From Dietzia natronolimnaea (GTDB lineage Bacteria > Actinomycetota > Actinomycetes > Mycobacteriales > Mycobacteriaceae): a stretch of 64,000 nucleotides of DNA. Below are positions 43,251-51,299 of the stretch, in pieces. The stretch lies in the NCBI RefSeq assembly GCF_002289575.1, contig NZ_NTGA01000019.1:1-64000 (forward strand), written 5' to 3'. A model generated the notes under the pieces. The model did not search any database. It was not told where the DNA came from and saw nothing but the letters and a program-made list of their open reading frames with translations. The position numbers and the translations under genes are program-made. Position 1 is the stretch's first letter, and each line of letters starts with the position of its first letter.

Positions 43251-44450
43251 TCAGTCCTCGAGAGCGGGCTTGATGTGCTCCCAGCCGGCGCCGAAGTTCT
43301 TGAGGAAGTTCGGCCAGTTGTGGAAGCCGGTGTCGGAGTAGTCGACCCGGTAGTCGACTCCGGCGCGGTCCAGCGCCTTCTCGAACGCCTTCGACCCCTC
43401 CAGCACGCCCATCTCGAGCACCTGGCCGACGATCATGCTCAGGGCGTCCGCACCACCGCGGTAGTGCTCGAGGTCGGCGGGGCCGGCGACGTTGCTCCCG
43501 GAGGAGAAGTACACCGCGGTGTTCCTCAGATCCCCGGCATGGGAGACGGTGTCATGCCGCTTCCACTGCTCGCTGCGGTGCGGGCCCCACATGTTCTCGA
43601 CGTCACCGCCGCGGGTCTCGATCGTGCCGCGGACGGACTGGTATCCGAGCGCGTCCATGGTCGAGTAGTACCCGCTGAACGACATGACGCCCCGGTAGAT
43701 CTCGGGATAGGTGGCCGCGAGGTGCATGGCCGCCTGACCACCCATGGAGGCACCGCCGACGGCGCTCTTGCCGTTGGTCTCCAGCCCCTTCGTCGCGAGC
43801 CCCTGCTCGACGATGCCCGGAAGCTCCCGGGTGAGGAAGGTCTCCCACTTGTTGTAGCCGAGCACGGGGTCGGCGCGGTCCCAGTCGGCGTAGTACGAGG
43901 CGTACGCGCCGGTCGGGATGACCACGTGGACGTTGTCCTCGCGCACGCGGTCGTGAATCCGCGCCTGGTGGTTCCAGCCGGAGTTGTATTCGAGGGCGTC
44001 GACGCCATCGAGCATGTAGAGCACGGGTGCCGGGCCTTCGTCGGTGATGCGCGAGGGCACGACCTCCAGGATGACCTCGCGCTTCATCGCCGCGGACGTG
44101 ACCAGCCAGTACTCGTACTCGTCGGACGTGCGCTCGACCCCGATGAACTCGGATGTGGTGATGTTCTCGTCCACCGGGCGGGGCGCGTTCGGCAGCGGGT
44201 TGGCGGAGCCCTCACCGTCCAGCGGGAAGTCCGCAGAACCGACGGAGCCGATGAACCCGGTGGCCGACCCGAGCGGAACCGAACCGGCCGCCCCCATGAT
44301 GGCCCCGAGGCTCTCGGAACCCAGCGTCGAGGGATCGATGCTGGCGGTCTGGGCGAGAGCAGGCGTGGCCGACCCGAGGGCCAGGGCGAGGCCGAGAGCG
44401 CCGGCGGTGGCGGCGGCGGTGGCGGCGAAGCGGGGGATCCGGGAAGACAT
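43251..44450 (-). CDS. secreted mycolyltransferase (antigen 85-type)
   Basis: Transfers mycolic acids onto trehalose or arabinogalactan outside the membrane. The 399-residue protein has a Sec signal (about residues 1-33, ending ATPALAQ). The mature enzyme has the antigen 85 signatures PVLYMLDGVDALEYNSGW, NKWETFLTRELPGIVEQ, the nucleophile in GGASMGGQAAM, MWGPHRSEQWKRHD and a late His in DTGFHNWPNFL. A 60-residue Gly/Ser-rich stretch lies between signal and catalytic domain. It is direct evidence for a mycolate-bearing host. ATG 44450 follows GGAG. Confidence 0.9.
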   Translation of the reverse strand: MSSRIPRFAATAAATAGALGLALALGSATPALAQTASIDPSTLGSESLGAIMGAAGSVPLGSATGFIGSVGSADFPLDGEGSANPLPNAPRPVDENITTSEFIGVERTSDEYEYWLVTSAAMKREVILEVVPSRITDEGPAPVLYMLDGVDALEYNSGWNHQARIHDRVREDNVHVVIPTGAYASYYADWDRADPVLGYNKWETFLTRELPGIVEQGLATKGLETNGKSAVGGASMGGQAAMHLAATYPEIYRGVMSFSGYYSTMDALGYQSVRGTIETRGGDVENMWGPHRSEQWKRHDTVSHAGDLRNTAVYFSSGSNVAGPADLEHYRGGADALSMIVGQVLEMGVLEGSKAFEKALDRAGVDYRVDYSDTGFHNWPNFLKNFGAGWEHIKPALED

Positions 44451-44526
44451 GCAGCTCCAGAGTTCTCAGTGATGACTCAGGAACCTTAGCTGCCACCACC
44501 TCTCTGCCGGAATGGGCCAGCGGAGT

Positions 44527-45024
44527 TCACTCCCCCCGCAGCGCCTCCTCGACCGCGTCCCGGAGGTCCTCCGGCTTGCGGGTGGGACCGAACCTGTCGA
44601 TCACCTTTCCGTCGCGGCCCACGAGGAACTTGGTGAAGTTCCACTTGATCCGCCCACCGAGCAGCCCGGACTTCTCGGACTTGAGCCAGTCGTAGAGAGG
44701 GTGGGCTCCCGACCCGTTGACCTCGATCTTGGAGAACATCGGGAACTCCACGCCGAAGTTGCGCTCACAGAAGGACCCGATCTCCTCATCGGAGCCCGGT
44801 TCCTGGTGCGCGAACTGGTCACACGGGAAGCCGAGTACCACGAAACCCTGGTCGCGGTACTCCTCGTACAACTCCTGGAGCCCCTTGTACTGCGGGGTGA
44901 ACCCGCACTTGCTGGCGGTATTGACCACCAGGACGACCTGCCCGGCGTAGTCCGCCAGATCCTTCTCGCTCCCGTCGAGCAGGCCCGCTCGAAAATCCGT
45001 GAGAGTGACATTGTCATCGGGCAC
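44527..45024 (-). CDS. glutathione peroxidase-family thiol peroxidase
   Basis: Reduces peroxides, probably with thioredoxin or mycothiol as donor. The 165-residue protein has the peroxidatic Cys in NTASKCGFTPQYKGLQ, the second motif LGFPCDQFAHQEPG and the Trp-Asn pair in IKWNFTKFLV, completing the Cys-Gln-Trp-Asn tetrad. It uses Cys, not selenocysteine. GTG 45024 is chosen because GAGGAG lies seven bases upstream; an upstream ATG at 45048 lacks a ribosome site. Confidence 0.9.
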   Translation of the reverse strand: MPDDNVTLTDFRAGLLDGSEKDLADYAGQVVLVVNTASKCGFTPQYKGLQELYEEYRDQGFVVLGFPCDQFAHQEPGSDEEIGSFCERNFGVEFPMFSKIEVNGSGAHPLYDWLKSEKSGLLGGRIKWNFTKFLVGRDGKVIDRFGPTRKPEDLRDAVEEALRGE

Positions 45025-45114
45025 GGCGCAGCTCCTCGTCGTCGTCATGACGGGCGGGGGACACCCGCCGTCCGTCCCGAGGCTTCCACACCCTCGCCCG
45101 CCCCGCACCTGGCT

Positions 45115-46479
45115 TCACCTCGCCCCGGATGCCCCGGACGCCCCGGACGGACCTGACACCTCGGGCATCCGCAACCCGGACACCGCCCCGATCACTCCGA
45201 GCACCGCGAGGAAGACCAGCGCCCACTCGACCCCTGCCAGAGCCAGAGCGGAGGTGATGGCGCCGATCACGAGCAGTATGACCCCCATGGCTGAATTGGA
45301 GACCGCGACGTAGGTCGTCCGCAGGTCCCCCTCCGCCACGTCCACGACATAGGTCTTGCGGCCCACCCGCACCCCGGAGTGCAGGAGGGTGAGCAGGAAG
45401 TAACCGCCTACGAAGAACGCGGTCCCCGGGCCGGACGAGCCGTCGACACCGAACAGCGAGACGGCGGCCACGAAGCCGAGCGTCACCACTGACGCGGCGG
45501 CGGCGGCCCCCGCCATGAGCCGGCGGCTGGACCGGTCGGCGACCCGGCCGAAGATCCGCCCCCCGATGAGCGAGGCGACACCGGAGGCCAGGATGAAGCC
45601 GCCGAGTCCGGCGAGCGCCCCGGTGCCCGCCGCCACGGACATGGACACGATGAACGGCGGGCTCAGCGAGGACACGAGGACCAGCCCTCGCACGGTGACG
45701 AACCGCCGGAACGTCCGGTCCTCACGGAACAGGCGGGCAGCCTCGGCGAACCAGGATCCGCCGCCCTCGTCCACCGGGTCATCGGGGGTCCCGGCGGCCG
45801 ACTCCCCCGCCGGTTCGGTGACGCGCGCGTAGACCAGGGCCGACAGCACCCACAGCGCGGATCCACCGGCGAGGAGCAGGGCGAGGGCGCCGGCGCTCAG
45901 GTCGTCACCTCCGAGCGCGCGGATCGCCAACCCCAGGGTCACGGCGACGATCCCGGCCGCCGACGTCGCGAGACCGATGATCTGCCCGCGTTCCCCGGAG
46001 GGGATGGTGCGACCCTGGACGTCCTTGGACGCGATCGAGCACAGGCACCGACCGAGGGAGAACACCACGAGCGCGGCCAGGATCCCCACCCCGGCGGCGG
46101 TGCCGTGGCCGAGTGCCGCGATCCCGGCCATCACCGCCACCGCGGCGGCCTGCACCGCGGCACCTGTGACGAAGACCCACTTGCGGTGGGTGACCCGCAG
46201 CACGAGTGGGGTGAGCAGCACCTGGGGCAGCATCGACCCCGATTCCCTGATGGGCACCAGCAGACCGACCAGCGCCGCGGGCACCCCGAGGACGTGGAAC
46301 AGCCACGGCAGCACCGTGGAGGCATTGACCGCCTGATCACCCGAGGACTGCAGGGTGTTGGCCGCCACCAGCCGCAGGCCGTTGCGGGGGACGTCGCGCT
46401 CAACCCGCTCCGGAAGATCGCCCCCGCCGGAGTGCTCGCGGGTGACGAGGGCGGAGTAGACGGTCTCGGCGGCGGTCAC
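45115..46479 (-). CDS. MFS transporter
   Basis: Major facilitator of 454 residues with about twelve hydrophobic segments. The first cytoplasmic loop shows LVLRVTHRKWVFVTG, and the central loop (TPDDPVDEGGGSWFAEAARLF) is hydrophilic. GGRIFGRVADRSSRRLMAG is the second-half loop motif. The C-terminus is a short SGPSGASGASGAR repeat. It starts with GTG 46479 without a strong ribosome site. The substrate is unknown. Confidence 0.82.
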   Translation of the reverse strand: MTAAETVYSALVTREHSGGGDLPERVERDVPRNGLRLVAANTLQSSGDQAVNASTVLPWLFHVLGVPAALVGLLVPIRESGSMLPQVLLTPLVLRVTHRKWVFVTGAAVQAAAVAVMAGIAALGHGTAAGVGILAALVVFSLGRCLCSIASKDVQGRTIPSGERGQIIGLATSAAGIVAVTLGLAIRALGGDDLSAGALALLLAGGSALWVLSALVYARVTEPAGESAAGTPDDPVDEGGGSWFAEAARLFREDRTFRRFVTVRGLVLVSSLSPPFIVSMSVAAGTGALAGLGGFILASGVASLIGGRIFGRVADRSSRRLMAGAAAAASVVTLGFVAAVSLFGVDGSSGPGTAFFVGGYFLLTLLHSGVRVGRKTYVVDVAEGDLRTTYVAVSNSAMGVILLVIGAITSALALAGVEWALVFLAVLGVIGAVSGLRMPEVSGPSGASGASGAR

Positions 46480-46541
46480 GGTCTGGAGAGCCTAATCGCC
46501 GCCGGCCGCGGTGCCCGGGGTACCCGGGATCGGGCGCTCCC

Positions 46542-46606
46542 CCATCGACAAGAGCGTCCCGCACACATCGGCCGAGACGCGGTGTGCGGAACGCTCTTAT
46601 CGATGG
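46542..46606. repeat. long hairpin, copy 3 of the dispersed family
   Basis: Arms 46542-46566 and 46582-46606 (core AAGAGCGTCCCGCACAC) differ from perfect complementarity at two positions. The loop ATCGGCCGAGACGCG matches the family. It sits downstream of the rpf stop and upstream of the MFS start, both on the minus strand. Confidence 0.85.
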
Positions 46607-46667
46607 CGCTGCGGCTGCAATGCCGGCGACGGCGCTGCGGCTGCAATGCCGGCGACGGCGCCGCGGC

Positions 46668-46668
<1 letters not shown>
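46605..46668. repeat. 26-base tandem repeat at the end of the rpf gene
   Basis: Two exact copies of a 26-base unit (46605-46630, 46631-46656; begins GGCGCTGCGGCTGCAATG) are followed by a partial third that runs into the rpf stop codon. The array directly abuts hairpin copy 3. Confidence 0.88.
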
Positions 46669-47219
<551 letters not shown>

Positions 47220-47311
47220 TCATCGGGACGCCTCGGGGCCGCCCCGCGGGAGCCGGATCTCTCGGTGAGATGGCTCACCCCGGCGGTGGTGACCCGGGAG
47301 GCTCCCGTCCC

Positions 47312-47776
47312 TCAGCCGGCCACCACGGCGGCGAGGTTGGACAGCGAGTCCTCGAGTTGCTGCTCGGACACCAGGGGGAAGGAGACCTTTCTGAGGATCT
47401 CCTTGTCGGTGACCTTGCCCCAGTCGTAGGTGAGGCGGACCAGCGTCGACTCGGGCCCGCGGTTCTCGAGCTCCCAGATCCATTCCCAGCCGGGGGGCTC
47501 GGTGCCGGCGGGCGCGGTCTGCCATGCCAGGATCTTGTCCTTGCCGTACCCCGTCACGTGGTTCTCCGTGCGGTATTCGCCACCCATGTGCTCGCCCTCC
47601 ATGTCCATGGCGAACACGTCTCCGACCTGCTGGATCCGGTCGGACTTGTAGTCGCCGCGCACGAAGCCCGAGCCGTCCAGCCTGGCGTGGTTCTCCGGGT
47701 TGGTGAGGACCTCGAAGATCTCGGCCGCCGAGTGGTCGATCACGCGCTCGACGGTGATGCTCGTTGATGTGGTCAT
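47312..47776 (-). CDS. SRPBCC-family (polyketide cyclase/START-like) protein
   Basis: Protein of 154 residues with the helix-grip fold pattern: VERVIDHSAAEIFEVLTNPENHARLDGSG at the start, summarised by SAAEIFEVLTNPENHARLDG, then WEWIWELENRGPESTLVRLTYDW. Such proteins bind hydrophobic ligands; the ligand here is unknown. ATG 47776 follows GGTGGAGG. It is a single gene. Confidence 0.82.
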   Translation of the reverse strand: MTTSTSITVERVIDHSAAEIFEVLTNPENHARLDGSGFVRGDYKSDRIQQVGDVFAMDMEGEHMGGEYRTENHVTGYGKDKILAWQTAPAGTEPPGWEWIWELENRGPESTLVRLTYDWGKVTDKEILRKVSFPLVSEQQLEDSLSNLAAVVAG

Positions 47777-47871
47777 GTCCTCCACCCTGCCCGGCCGGTC
47801 GGCGTCGTGCATCCGGTCTGCGGGGCGGCGCCGGGTCGCCGGACCCGTGAACCGCCGCTACCGTCGTGGAC

Positions 47872-48753
47872 ATGGACCAGTCGACACCGCACCGGACCGA
47901 GGCGTCCACCACCCACGCCACCCCGCCGGAGACCCGTGTGACCCGGGGGACGGGATGGGCCATGCCCGTGGTCACTCTCCTGGGGGTGGCGGCGGCCATC
48001 GTGGCCGCGTTCGTCGGGAGCGGCGCCCTCGGTGGCACCCCGGTGGCCGAGGCCGCGGGCGGTGCACTGTCCGCGGACGCCACACCGGTGGCACCGGCGG
48101 GATCGGCGTTCAGCATCTGGAGCGTCATCTATCTGGGGCTGATCGTCTACGCCCTCTGGCAACTGACCCCCACCGCCCGCCGCTCGGCCCGGCAGCGGGC
48201 GCTGCGCCCGTGGGCACTGGCGTCGGTCCTGCTCAACGCCGCCTGGATCTGGACAGTCCAGCTCGACCAGGTCGGGCTCTCGGTGGTGGTGATCGTCGTG
48301 CTGCTCGCGGTGCTGATCCGCATCATGTACCTCCTCGGCGCACCCCGCACCGGCGGCGCGGTGGAGCTGGTCGTCACCGATGGCACGTTCGGTCTCTACC
48401 TGGGCTGGGTGTCGGTGGCGACGCTCGCCAACACCTTCGCGTGGCTCGCGGCGCAGGGCGTGGATCCGGTGACCGGTATCCCGCTCGGGCTCGTCGGCGT
48501 CGTCGCCGCCGCGGGCATCGGCGTCGCCACCGCCCTACTCAGCCGGGGCCGGGTGGCCCCCGCCCTGGCCACCTCCTGGGGCCTCGCGTGGGTGGCCGTG
48601 GGGCGCACCGAAGGCGATTTCGAGTCCGTGGCGCTGGTCTGGACCGCGGTGGTGGCCTCAGCCGTCGTCCTCGCGGTGGCCCTGCTCACCTGGCTACGGG
48701 TCCGCCGGGCGGCGCCGACCCGTCAGGACGCCAGCCTCTCCGGCAGGTCCTGA
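47872..48753 (+). CDS. TspO/MBR-like tryptophan-rich membrane protein
   Basis: Membrane protein of 293 residues. The TspO-related pattern AFSIWSVIYLGLIVYALWQL (about residues 79-98) and LLNAAWIWTVQLDQVGLS are present, with seven to eight hydrophobic segments in all. It is longer than classical TspO and belongs to a bacterial side branch whose ligand is not established. ATG 47872 is chosen; a GTG two codons earlier is possible. Its last 31 bases overlap the convergent LysB-like gene. Confidence 0.75.
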   Translation: MDQSTPHRTEASTTHATPPETRVTRGTGWAMPVVTLLGVAAAIVAAFVGSGALGGTPVAEAAGGALSADATPVAPAGSAFSIWSVIYLGLIVYALWQLTPTARRSARQRALRPWALASVLLNAAWIWTVQLDQVGLSVVVIVVLLAVLIRIMYLLGAPRTGGAVELVVTDGTFGLYLGWVSVATLANTFAWLAAQGVDPVTGIPLGLVGVVAAAGIGVATALLSRGRVAPALATSWGLAWVAVGRTEGDFESVALVWTAVVASAVVLAVALLTWLRVRRAAPTRQDASLSGRS

Positions 48754-49532
48754 GGCGGGGTCCTCCGGGCGCCCACCTCGTCGACCAACCGGTCACCGAG
48801 GGTCTCCAGCGGGGACCTGCCGTCGGGCCCCGGTTCGGAGTACTGCGCGGTGTAACCACGGTCCCCGTACCTGACCAGCGCCGCGCGCGCCTCGTCCAGT
48901 CGGCGACCGAACACCATGGGCCAGTCGGCGGGGTGCTGGAGCACGTGCAGTCGCAGGGCCAACTGGGTGCGGGACTCCGGGAGGTCCTCGAGGAGCTCGC
49001 GGTACACCTGATCCGGTGTCAGCGGGGAGTCGCGGACCGCCGACCGGAGCAGACTGTCCCTCTCGATACCGCTCAGCGGGTCGCCGGGGACCGAGACCCA
49101 GAACGTCCGCTCCGGGACCGGGCCCACTCGACGGCCCGCCACACCCTGCCCACCCGGGTCCGCCGTTCCCGGCAGCCAGCGGTCACGCGGCCGGTAGGGG
49201 TCCGCGAGCAAGCCCACGGCGAGCACCCTGTCGAGCTGTTCCGGGTACGCATCCAGCCAGTCGTGGATCACGCGGCACCCGCAGCAACAACCCAGGAGGA
49301 CGATCCCGTCGGACGGGTGAAGACCCACGAGTCTGGCCAGATCCGCCACTCCGGCGGCCGAGGCCGCGTCCCAGCTCCGGGGACGGTGAAGGCGGGTCCG
49401 CTCCGGCTCCGGCCACTGCACCCGGACCACGGCGCGGGCACCGAGCCGAGTGGAGAGATCGTCGACGAAGTCGTCCATCCTCCCGGACGAGGAGCGATAC
49501 GCCCCCTCGCCGTCGGCGATGAGAATCCTCAT
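48723..49532 (-). CDS. LysB-like alpha/beta hydrolase with a Cys nucleophile elbow
   Basis: Protein of 269 residues resembling mycobacteriophage lysin B/cutinase-type hydrolases, which cleave mycolate-arabinogalactan esters. VLLGCCCGCRVIHDWLDAYP is in the place of the GYSQG elbow, so G-C-C-C-G replaces G-x-S-x-G (codons TGT TGC TGC at about 49281-49273). After it come LAVGLLADPYRPRDRWLPG and DPGGQGVAG, as in LysB, and the presumed acid in VPGDPLSG. A late His in LHVLQHPADW could complete a triad. No signal peptide is seen. ATG 49532 follows GGAGAGGGGG. A strong sigma-A-type promoter lies upstream. Function unknown; the family link is from memory of motifs. Confidence 0.7.
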   Translation of the reverse strand: MRILIADGEGAYRSSSGRMDDFVDDLSTRLGARAVVRVQWPEPERTRLHRPRSWDAASAAGVADLARLVGLHPSDGIVLLGCCCGCRVIHDWLDAYPEQLDRVLAVGLLADPYRPRDRWLPGTADPGGQGVAGRRVGPVPERTFWVSVPGDPLSGIERDSLLRSAVRDSPLTPDQVYRELLEDLPESRTQLALRLHVLQHPADWPMVFGRRLDEARAALVRYGDRGYTAQYSEPGPDGRSPLETLGDRLVDEVGARRTPPQDLPERLAS

Positions 49533-49585
49533 GGCGTCCCCCTCTCCGGCGGCCCGCGGCCTCGGCCAGGAGGCTGACGCGGGAT

Positions 49586-49628
49586 ATGCCTGTCCCCCGA
49601 AAGTAGGACAGACATGCGGTCGTGTCAA
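49586..49628 (-). promoter_or_regulatory. sigma-70-type promoter with overlapping palindrome
   Basis: On the minus strand TTGACA (49628-49623) and TACTTT (49605-49600) are 17 bases apart. Inverted repeats ATGTCTGTCC and GGACAGGCAT (49615-49606 and 49595-49586, 9 of 10 pairs) flank the -10 box symmetrically. This suits a repressor site controlling the LysB-like gene. Confidence 0.75.
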
Positions 49629-49700
49629 TAAGTTTTCGTTGATAACTCCTGCGTTGCAGTGACACCCATCCGGCCGAGACCGCCCCTGCCCCCTCCCGCC

Positions 49701-50288
49701 TCACCCCTCGGTGGCCGCCACGATCACCTGTGCCGCATCAGCGGCCACCCGGAACGCCGCGGTCTCACCGAACACCGTCGAGGCGACCTGCGCGCCCTCG
49801 TAGAGTTGGTGGACGGCCGCCGCAGCGGCACGGTCACCCCCGACGAGCTCCCCGAACAGCGTCCGCATCCACCGCTTCTCCTCCCTGATCGTCTCGGCGG
49901 CGGTCGACCGCCCCGTTCCCCCGACCTCGGCCCACGCGTTGACGAAGGCACATCCCCGGTGGTTCGACCGGGCCCACTCCTCGGCCCGACCGAAGAACTC
50001 GGCCAGCGTCCACCCCGTCGCATCGAGGTGATCGACGAGATACCGCTGCCACCGGCTGCCACGTCGACGCAGGTAGGCGTCGACGAGACCGTCCTTCGAC
50101 CCGAAGCGCTGGTAGAGCGTGCGCTTGGTGGTCCGTGCCTGCTCCGCGATGAGGTCGACGCCCACGGCCGTGATGCCCCGCGAGTAGAAGAGGTCGTCGG
50201 CGGCCTCGAGGATGCGCTCCCCCACCTTGGTCGTCGGCACGATCGGCCACGGTTCTGGGGCCACCCGGTCCTCCTCGATTCGATGCAT
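49701..50288 (-). CDS. TetR-family regulator
   Basis: Repressor of 195 residues. The N-terminal HTH is GITAVGVDLIAEQARTTKRTLYQRFGSKDGLV. The C-terminal domain contains the HRGCAFVNAWAEVGG block found in a common actinobacterial subgroup with EamA transporter partners. It is divergent from the EamA gene, and a perfect palindrome (50321-50334) lies in the 60-base gap. Autoregulation and control of the transporter are likely. Confidence 0.87.
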   Translation of the reverse strand: MHRIEEDRVAPEPWPIVPTTKVGERILEAADDLFYSRGITAVGVDLIAEQARTTKRTLYQRFGSKDGLVDAYLRRRGSRWQRYLVDHLDATGWTLAEFFGRAEEWARSNHRGCAFVNAWAEVGGTGRSTAAETIREEKRWMRTLFGELVGGDRAAAAAVHQLYEGAQVASTVFGETAAFRVAADAAQVIVAATEG

Positions 50289-50320
50289 TCGCCGGCCGCG
50301 CCCGACGGTGCACTGACAGT

Positions 50321-50334
50321 ATACCGATCGGTAT
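50321..50334. promoter_or_regulatory. TetR operator palindrome
   Basis: ATACCGATCGGTAT is a perfect 14-base palindrome of the type bound by TetR proteins. It overlaps probable -10 elements on both strands (TATACT towards the TetR gene, TATGCT towards the EamA gene). Confidence 0.82.
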
Positions 50335-50348
50335 GCTTTGCTCGGTCC

Positions 50349-51299
50349 GTGAACAGGACACTGGTGGCCGGAGCGTTCGTACTGCTGTGGAGTTGCGGGT
50401 TCGTGGGGGCCGCGTGGGGTACGGCCGAGACCGAACCCGCGGGCCTGCTGGCGTGGCGCTACGTCATCACCGCCGGGATCCTGCTCTCGGTGGTCACGGT
50501 TCTCGGCAGCCGGATCGGCCGCCGGATCAATCGCCGTGATCTCGGGCGGCAGTGCGTCCTGGGCCTCACCGCACATGTGATGTTCCTCGGGGGCCTGTTC
50601 GCCGCGTCCGCGGCCGGTGTCGACGCGGGGACGGCCGCGCTGGTGTGCTCGGCCCAGCCGCTGCTCGTCGCGGCCGCCGGGGCCGTGTTCTGGGGCGACC
50701 GGCTGGCACCGCGGCAGTGGAGCGGCGTCGCCCTCGGTCTCGGCGCGGTCGCACTCTGCGTCGGCGGGATCGGCGATCCGGGTCCGGCGATGGTCCTACC
50801 GGTGATCAGCCTGCTGGGCCTGAGCTGCTCGGCGCTGCTCGAGCGTCGCTGGGCGCCCCGGGTCAACCTGGTCACCGCCCTGACGGTCCAGGTGTGTGCT
50901 GCGGCGGTCGTCTTTGTCACCGTGGCCGTGCTCACCACCGGACTCGCGGTCGACCCGACCGCGCGGCTCGTGGGGTCGCTCGCATGGCTGGTGGTCCCGG
51001 CCGGGCTCGGGGGCTACGGGGCGTACATCCTCGCCCTGCGCCGCCTCGGCGCCACGCCCACCAGCATGCTGCTCTACCTCACCCCTCCCGTCTCGGCGGT
51101 CTGGGCGTGGGCGATGCTCGGCGACCGGATCGGGGCACCCCAACTCATCGCGATGGGGCTGGGGATCGTGGCCGTCCTGCTCGCGGCGGGAAAGCCCGGC
51201 GACGGTGACCGACCGGCCGCCGACGCTCCGGCGCCCTCCTGCGGGGGCGGGAACGCCGGGCCGACGCCGCCGACTCAGGTACCGCAGAAGGTGACGTGA
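50349..51299 (+). CDS. EamA/DMT-family transporter
   Basis: Drug/metabolite transporter of 316 residues with ten hydrophobic segments in two EamA repeats. Signatures are [27 protein letters not shown] in the first and [23 protein letters not shown] in the second. GTG 50349 lies about ten bases after the TATGCT element, so the mRNA may be leaderless. The last 25 bases overlap the convergent selO gene. It is probably derepressed when the TetR ligand is bound. Confidence 0.87.
   Translation: MNRTLVAGAFVLLWSCGFVGAAWGTAETEPAGLLAWRYVITAGILLSVVTVLGSRIGRRINRRDLGRQCVLGLTAHVMFLGGLFAASAAGVDAGTAALVCSAQPLLVAAAGAVFWGDRLAPRQWSGVALGLGAVALCVGGIGDPGPAMVLPVISLLGLSCSALLERRWAPRVNLVTALTVQVCAAAVVFVTVAVLTTGLAVDPTARLVGSLAWLVVPAGLGGYGAYILALRRLGATPTSMLLYLTPPVSAVWAWAMLGDRIGAPQLIAMGLGIVAVLLAAGKPGDGDRPAADAPAPSCGGGNAGPTPPTQVPQKVT

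Noticed and set aside
48723-49532. Prophage lysis gene
   Set aside because: The LysB-like gene stands alone; no holin, endolysin, tail or integrase gene is near, so a prophage remnant is not supported.
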